From the NCBI GenBank assembly GCA_023128635.1, contig JAGMDP010000039.1, positions 1-7,731 of the forward strand: a DNA stretch of 7,731 bases, given 5' to 3'. Position 1 is the stretch's first letter. Each line of letters starts with the position of its first letter. Source of the DNA: Candidatus Heimdallarchaeota archaeon (lineage in GTDB: Archaea > Asgardarchaeota > Heimdallarchaeia > JABLTI01). The position numbers and the translations under genes were made by a program. Below, one piece after another: positions 5,007 to 7,731 of this stretch. Below the pieces are notes generated by a model. The model was not told where the DNA came from. It made no database searches and saw only the letters and a program-made list of their open reading frames with translations.

Positions 5007-5512
5007 ATGAATCACATTAAAAAAGACACAGAGAAGGTTGAGGAGTTAAATATTGGTCCAATAATTGTAAGTGCTTGCTTGTTAGGGATTAATTGTGTCT
5101 ATGATGGTTCAAGTAATAAAAATAAACAAATTTTGGAATTAATGGATAAACACCTTTTGATCCCAGTTTGTCCAGAACAATTAGGTGGTTTATCAACTCC
5201 AAGAGATCCACAAGACATTATTCGCGGATCAGGTGAAGATGTTTTACAAGGAAAAGCAAAAGTTGTAACGATAAATGGTAATGATGTAACTGAAAATTTC
5301 AAAAAAGGAGCATTAGAAGTTTTAGAAGTAGCAAAACTGAATAAAGTGAAAATAGCCCTTCATGTGGAGTTCATTTTATTTATAATGTAAAACAAAATCA
5401 GAGGTTTAAAACTTCAGGGAAAGGGGTCACTACTGCCTTACTATTAGAAAATAATTTACGAATTCTGTCAGAAAAGGAGTTTGAAGAAAACAGTCTTATT
5501 GATCTAGTCTAG
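5007..5512 (+). pseudogene. DUF523/TudS-like iron-sulfur protein, frameshifted
   Basis: The first frame (5007-5390) starts with GAGG-spaced ATG. It shows the DUF523 signatures SACLLG (22-27), YDGSS, VCPEQLGGLSTPR (54-66) and INGNDVTENFKKGA. After LNKVKI it runs into AL-HVEFILFIM and stops. The family's next block, SPSCGVHFIYN, is found in another forward frame from 5354, followed by TSGKGVTTALLLENNLRILSEKEFEE, and ends at TAG 5510-5512. So one gene is split. By the usual VKIALLKxRSPSCG spacing about six residues are also missing, so a deletion near 5351-5354 of roughly 19 nt explains it better than a single-base error. Members such as TudS (2-thiouracil desulfurase) hold a [4Fe-4S] cluster with three cysteines. 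Here Cys24 and Cys55 are in frame and the PSCG Cys (codon 5363-5365) is not. A truncated 127-residue protein would therefore be inactive. Confidence 0.85.
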
Positions 5513-6256
5513 CTTCTGAAAATCATTCTTGACAATCATTGTAAAATCGGGCAATTTCCCTTTATACGTTGGTTTTATCTTACTGAAGCGCTTTAACTCA
5601 GGTGAGATAAATAGGTCCTCATTATCTGGTCTTAATGGAGCATAAAATGTCTTCATGCCTATTTTTGTCGGGCTGTAAACATCACCCATAAATTCATTCC
5701 CAACCATTATACACTCACCGGGTTTTTTCTTGATTTTCTTCAAGATCTCTAGATAGAATTCTTCACGAGGTTTTGAAAAATGCATGTTCTCAGCATGAGT
5801 AACCAATTTAAACGTAAACTCTCCCATTCCACTCCACATCAACCGTTTCATAATTGCGGCTTCAGTAAAAACAGGAGTTGTTGCTATAACAACAGTATGA
5901 CCTTTATCAAAACATGTCTGAACCGCTTCTTGTGAGCCTTCGGCAGGTCTAACAAATTCTTTCAATTGATTATAATCAGTAGCATAAAAATCTTTGAAAT
6001 CTTCATATAGTTTCTTCTGTGGTTTTTTGTAGCGTTTTGACATTTCCTTCATGAAGGTCTTAACTGCTAATTCCCGAGGTGATCTACTGAGCATAACTTT
6101 TGTTGTGATATCTGTCAAGGAATTGTAAAAAAATTGTAATTCAAACTCAGAAAAAAACCGTTCATGCAGCATTTTGAAGTATTTTTGACTAAACTCAATT
6201 TCATCGATCGAATTTAATGTTGAATCCATATCAAAGAGAACGGTTGTTATGGTCAT
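5504..6256 (-). CDS. HAD-superfamily hydrolase
   Basis: This 250-residue soluble protein has the haloacid dehalogenase motifs in order. Motif I is VLFDMDST (6-13) with nucleophile Asp9 and Asp11. A long helical cap domain occupies about 15-105. Motif II is VIATTP (123-128). Motif III Lys162 lies in FSKPREEFY (160-168). Motif IV is VGNEFMGDVYSPTKIGM (185-201), where Asp192 and possibly Glu188 would bind magnesium. The cap is of the C1 helical type, as in phosphoglycolate-phosphatase-like enzymes, and most relatives are small-molecule phosphatases; the substrate cannot be named. I chose ATG 6256 because GGAG lies 6 nt upstream and the protein then begins directly with the first beta strand. A longer TTG start at 6280 and an ATG at 6262 are less fitting. 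The stop overlaps the tail of the convergent DUF523 gene by 9 nt. Confidence 0.9.
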   Translation of the reverse strand: MTITTVLFDMDSTLNSIDEIEFSQKYFKMLHERFFSEFELQFFYNSLTDITTKVMLSRSPRELAVKTFMKEMSKRYKKPQKKLYEDFKDFYATDYNQLKEFVRPAEGSQEAVQTCFDKGHTVVIATTPVFTEAAIMKRLMWSGMGEFTFKLVTHAENMHFSKPREEFYLEILKKIKKKPGECIMVGNEFMGDVYSPTKIGMKTFYAPLRPDNEDLFISPELKRFSKIKPTYKGKLPDFTMIVKNDFQKLD

Positions 6257-6306
6257 AGTCATCTCCAAATTAACTGGCAAATACTAATATCAACATTTAT
6301 CTAGAT

Positions 6307-6318
6307 GAAAAGCTTTTC
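6307..6318. repeat. Perfect 12-bp palindrome in the HAD/mptA divergent spacer
   Basis: GAAAAGCTTTTC is a perfect inverted repeat placed between the divergently oriented HAD hydrolase (start 6256) and mptA (start 6452), a position where a regulator could act on either promoter. It lies inside a 27-nt stretch that resembles 4208-4235. Short AT-rich palindromes can occur by chance. Confidence 0.3.
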
Positions 6319-6376
6319 CTATTTTGCATAAACCAATTAAATCTTGGGCGATTTTAATAAGGAATTCTGGAAATCA

Positions 6377-6400
6377 AAAGAAAGAGTTTTAATTCTTAAA
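6377..6400 (+). promoter_or_regulatory. Possible mptA promoter
   Basis: Purine-rich AAAGAAAGAG (6377-6386) is followed by TTTTAATTCTTAAA (6387-6400), a plausible TFB-element plus TATA-like pair. The predicted start is near 6415-6425, about 30 nt before the TTG start codon. The TATA match is imperfect, so confidence is low. Confidence 0.3.
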
Positions 6401-6451
6401 TCTAGACATCGAATATAGTAAGCATAGATATAGCTGCAAGAGTGAATTAGT

Positions 6452-7273
6452 TTGAAGAAACAAATAGAAACACAAAACGAACGACCAAAAGATGAAATTT
6501 CATTAGATTATGTCGGAATTACTAATTTCAAGACTTTATTAGTTATAACCAGAAATGGCAAAACATTTCATCTTGCACCCTTAATTGAAGCCACAATGAA
6601 TCTTCCTGCAAACATGAAAGGAGCACATATGTCTCGTATTAGTGAATCCATTGTTGAAATTATAAACGACGAGAGAAATGCTCACAATTCAGTTGAGGAA
6701 TTATCTTTACAAGTCTTAAGGAAATTGAAAGAAAAACACCCATTTACAAGAGCTCATCTCTCACTCAATTTTGATTTCTTTTATGAAACTGAAACACCTA
6801 AAAGTAAGAAAAAAACCTTTGAAGTGACAAACGTTACTGTGGAAACTTGGCTAGAAGAAGGTGTGGAAGATCAATTATGTATTTCAGTTGAATATATAGG
6901 GAATACAGTTTGTCCACATGCAATGGAAAACAATCCCGAGAATAAAACACATATTCAAAGAGCCCTTGGCAAGTTATCTGTTAAAGGTGAAATGAGTCAA
7001 TTGCCTTCATTTGAATCAATGGTAAAAGTACTAAGAAAATCATTTCCTGCAGAAACATATTCCATACTTAAAACAGAAGACGAGCAAAGCATAATTGATT
7101 GTATGCATGATAACCCCATGTTTGTTGAAGATGTTTGTCGAAGCATTATAGCAAAAGCTATACAAGAATTTAGTAATTTGAAATTGGAGTTAACTGCTAG
7201 TGTAAAGAGTCTTGAGAGTATTCACAAACACGATGTTATTGCTAAAGGTTCTGCAAAAACATATGGAAAATAA
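6452..7273 (+). CDS. mptA: GTP cyclohydrolase MptA / FolE2 type (GCYH-IB)
   Basis: The product should open the imidazole ring of GTP in the first step of pterin synthesis. Archaeal MptA is Fe(II)-dependent and yields dihydroneopterin 2',3'-cyclic phosphate for tetrahydromethanopterin-type cofactors. Bacterial FolE2 makes dihydroneopterin triphosphate. The 273 residues match the family length. Family marks: an N-terminal strand DYVGITNFKTLLVI (19-32), KGAHMSR (56-62), GNTVCPHAMEN (150-160), HIQR (167-170), DNPMFVEDVCR (220-230) and SLESIHKHD (253-261). By analogy with the FolE2 structure the metal site would use Cys154, His167, Glu255 and His258, all present. TTG at 6452 is the only usable start: an in-frame stop (6443-6445) lies just upstream and the next ATG is beyond the conserved N-terminal strand. 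No strong Shine-Dalgarno is seen. The archaeal context favours MptA over FolE2. Confidence 0.92.
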   Translation: MKKQIETQNERPKDEISLDYVGITNFKTLLVITRNGKTFHLAPLIEATMNLPANMKGAHMSRISESIVEIINDERNAHNSVEELSLQVLRKLKEKHPFTRAHLSLNFDFFYETETPKSKKKTFEVTNVTVETWLEEGVEDQLCISVEYIGNTVCPHAMENNPENKTHIQRALGKLSVKGEMSQLPSFESMVKVLRKSFPAETYSILKTEDEQSIIDCMHDNPMFVEDVCRSIIAKAIQEFSNLKLELTASVKSLESIHKHDVIAKGSAKTYGK

Positions 7274-7293
7274 TTAATATCAAAATTCCAGTT

Positions 7294-7731
7294 TCATTTT
7301 AGATGCTTAAAGTGCTTGTAATTGTCTATAATGGATACTCTAGCTTGTTTATGTTTTTCGAAAAATACCTGGATAAACTCCCAATCTAATTGTCCAGTTT
7401 GCCAAACTTGGTTCTTATTTGGCCCTATTTCTGTTTTTATGATTAATCCATTATGATGATACTTCTTCCATTTAAGCCCATAACAGAAATTACCAAGAGA
7501 ATAAGCAACAGCTTTGTTTCCTTTTGTTGTCGGATATAATGATATTGGTTGTGGAGTATGTGCATGATGACCTAAAATCAAGTCCCAAGTATCTAGTAAT
7601 TTCTTTGCTAATTCAACTTGAGTTGGCCAAGGATAGAATTGTAATTCAAAACCCCAGTGTGGATATAATATGTTGAATTTCGCATCTTTGTTATAATAAT
7701 TAGAAATTTCTTCTTTATTAGAAATGAACGA
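7294..7731 (-). CDS. CapA-like metallophosphatase-fold protein, C-terminal part
   Basis: The frame is open to the right edge and ends with TGA at 7294, giving 145 visible residues of the C-terminal half. CapA/PGA_cap family marks: ILYPHWGFELQFYPWPTQ (21-38), a helix VELAKKLLDTWDLILGHHAHTPQP with the GHH.H metal-site signature (GHHAH at 54-58), and AYSLGNFCYG (76-85). Family members include the poly-gamma-glutamate synthesis protein CapA, and many others have no known substrate; they carry a calcineurin-like metallophosphatase fold. The N-terminal metal ligands are outside the window, so activity cannot be judged. The TTG at 7581 could be taken as a start, but it is internal to the conserved region and the reading frame clearly continues upstream. 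It converges on mptA with a 20-nt gap. Confidence 0.88.
   Translation of the reverse strand, partial: SFISNKEEISNYYNKDAKFNILYPHWGFELQFYPWPTQVELAKKLLDTWDLILGHHAHTPQPISLYPTTKGNKAVAYSLGNFCYGLKWKKYHHNGLIIKTEIGPNKNQVWQTGQLDWEFIQVFFEKHKQARVSIIDNYKHFKHLK

Noticed and set aside
5099..5302. Minus-strand open frame opposite the DUF523 gene
   Set aside because: The plus strand carries recognisable DUF523 motifs; the reverse frame shows none.
3101..6406. Recurrent TCTAGA hexamers (near 3101, 4208, 6299, 6401)
   Set aside because: CTAG is common throughout this window, including inside genes, so these few sites do not stand out beyond the longer repeat reported separately.
1..7731. CRISPR array, insertion sequence or defence island
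   Set aside because: No regularly spaced direct repeats, transposase, terminal inverted repeats or defence-type domains are visible anywhere in the window.

Overview
The window looks like a piece of an AT-rich archaeal chromosome. Evidence: a SecY/Sec61-alpha of the archaeal/eukaryotic type, an intron-containing tRNA-Leu whose splice site folds as an archaeal bulge-helix-bulge, a GTP cyclohydrolase of the MptA/FolE2 type, an archaeal COG1340-type coiled-coil protein, and TATA-box-like promoters. SecY reads very close to eukaryotic Sec61-alpha, which makes an Asgard archaeon a reasonable but unproven guess.

Layout, left to right. (1) Positions 2-100 are the last codons of an unknown plus-strand gene, convergent with an unknown multi-pass membrane protein (138-1226, minus) across a terminator palindrome. 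(2) A minus-strand unit follows: secY (1510-2934), then tRNA-Leu(CAA) with a 56-nt intron (1321-1462), ending in a T-rich stretch. (3) A roughly 300-bp divergent spacer (2935-3244) holds promoters for secY and for the coiled-coil gene (3245-4126, plus). The coiled-coil leader carries two strong hairpins. (4) A class I SAM methyltransferase (4200-4874, minus) is divergent from a DUF523/TudS-like gene (5007-5512, plus). The latter is broken by a frameshift that cuts off its third predicted iron-sulfur cysteine. (5) A HAD-superfamily hydrolase (5504-6256, minus) overlaps the end of the DUF523 gene tail to tail. It is divergent from mptA/folE2 (6452-7273, plus). (6) mptA converges on the C-terminal part of a CapA-like protein (7294-7731, minus), which runs off the right edge.

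Nearly every gene has its own divergent or convergent arrangement. Apart from secY and the tRNA there is no obvious operon, and no single pathway links the genes. The protein-coding set is mostly housekeeping: protein translocation, tRNA, pterin synthesis. I see no defence system, mobile element or CRISPR array. The points most worth a second look are the intron-bearing tRNA behind secY, the split DUF523 gene, the structured leader of the coiled-coil gene, and a 22-bp palindrome that covers the ribosome binding site of the methyltransferase.
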